From contig CAXXWW010000014.1 of assembly GCA_963665215.2 (NCBI GenBank), forward strand, positions 1-64,000: a DNA stretch of 64,000 nucleotides. Reading direction: 5' to 3'. Below the pieces are notes generated by a model, which searched no databases, was not told the origin of the DNA, and saw nothing but the letters and a program-made list of their open reading frames with translations. A program made the translations under genes and the position numbers. Source of the DNA: G963665215 sp963665215 (GTDB lineage Bacteria; Chloroflexota; Dehalococcoidia; Lucifugimonadales; CAUZJF01). The first letter of the stretch is position 1. Each line of letters opens with the position of its first letter. This document shows, piece by piece, positions 63,848-64,000 of the stretch.

Positions 63848-64000
63848 GAGGTATCTTCAAAAAGTGTGTAAACAGTCAGGCGGTGTACCCTCTCTCTGAA
63901 CAACACGGACTCGAGGCCCAAGAGAGGAGATAGACCGCCCATGAGGAAGGAAAGCACTGAGAGTAGGTCGGAGTCAAGGCCGGAGTGGGAGCAGTTGGAG
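63848..64000 (+). mobile_element. IS256-family element, copy C, truncated by window edge
   Basis: The left end GAGGTATCTTCAAAAA at 63848 and the following 150 bases match copies A and B nearly exactly. Same orientation as copy B. The left flank AGTGCGTG would be repeated at its right end if it transposed here. Confidence 0.9.
63941..64000 (+). CDS. IS256-family transposase (copy C), partial
   Basis: The first 20 codons match those of copies A and B (MRKESTESRSESRPEWEQLE); the rest lies beyond the window. Confidence 0.85.
   Translation, partial: MRKESTESRSESRPEWEQLE

Overview
This is a GC-rich bacterial chromosome segment. The gene content is Gfo/Idh/MocA oxidoreductases, BNR sialidases, an Ldh2-type dehydrogenase, flavin-dependent ThyX, DUF4395 and DUF3179 proteins, Thr/Pro-linker lipoproteins, RskA-fold anti-sigma proteins and a corrinoid methyl-transfer cluster. 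This best fits the Chloroflexota (Dehalococcoidia / SAR202-like). That placement is inferred from gene families; the window has no rRNA or intact tRNA.

Layout. 1-9 kb: the 3' part of an ABC exporter, an Ldh2 dehydrogenase, a DUF3179 lipoprotein whose frame is crossed by a TGA that looks like a selenocysteine codon, an intact IS1380-family element inserted at that gene's start codon, and a zinc alcohol dehydrogenase. 9-19.8 kb: an ECF sigma/anti-sigma pair with a secreted partner, a lipoprotein, an MFS exporter, a TlpA-like thioredoxin, ThyX, an SDR, a 2-hydroxyacid dehydrogenase and a PCMT-like methyltransferase. 19.9-27.3 kb: a minus-strand operon that looks like a methionine synthase split into separate proteins (homocysteine, methyl-THF and corrinoid modules) with a ferredoxin-ASKHA corrinoid activator, a UroD-like methyltransferase and small accessory proteins. 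27.4-29.6 kb: an ISNCY-type element interrupted by an IS630 remnant. 29.8-42.3 kb: amidase, D-threonine-aldolase-like enzyme, DUF4395 membrane protein behind a transcription attenuator with a Cys/Thr leader peptide, gamma-glutamyltransferase, prepilin peptidase, TolB-like protein, proBA, a HAD phosphatase.

42.3-48.5 kb is a scarred mobile/defence patch: truncated dihydrolipoyl dehydrogenase, IS256 copy A without target duplication, phage-like scraps, a SIR2-protein kinase fusion (one frameshift, 3' end cut by an IS), an IS1182 element and a truncated phytanoyl-CoA dioxygenase. 48.8-60.8 kb is catabolic: three sialidases, two Gfo/Idh/MocA enzymes, an acyl-CoA-dehydrogenase-like flavoprotein, an SDR and an acetyl-esterase pair, one of which has lost its catalytic residues. 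A 0.8-kb accessory gap there holds a dispersed repeat, a MITE related to the IS1182 element and a tRNA-Val 3' fragment, followed by a glycine-rich RRM protein. The right edge has a PrsW-like protease and a DUF4328 gene hit twice by the same IS256-family element (copies B and C).

Main observations to follow up: the candidate DUF3179 selenoprotein with a bacterial SECIS-like hairpin, the DUF4395 attenuator, the SIR2-kinase fusion, the split MetH cluster, and the set of element boundaries (target duplications, MITE, nested insertion) readable at base level.
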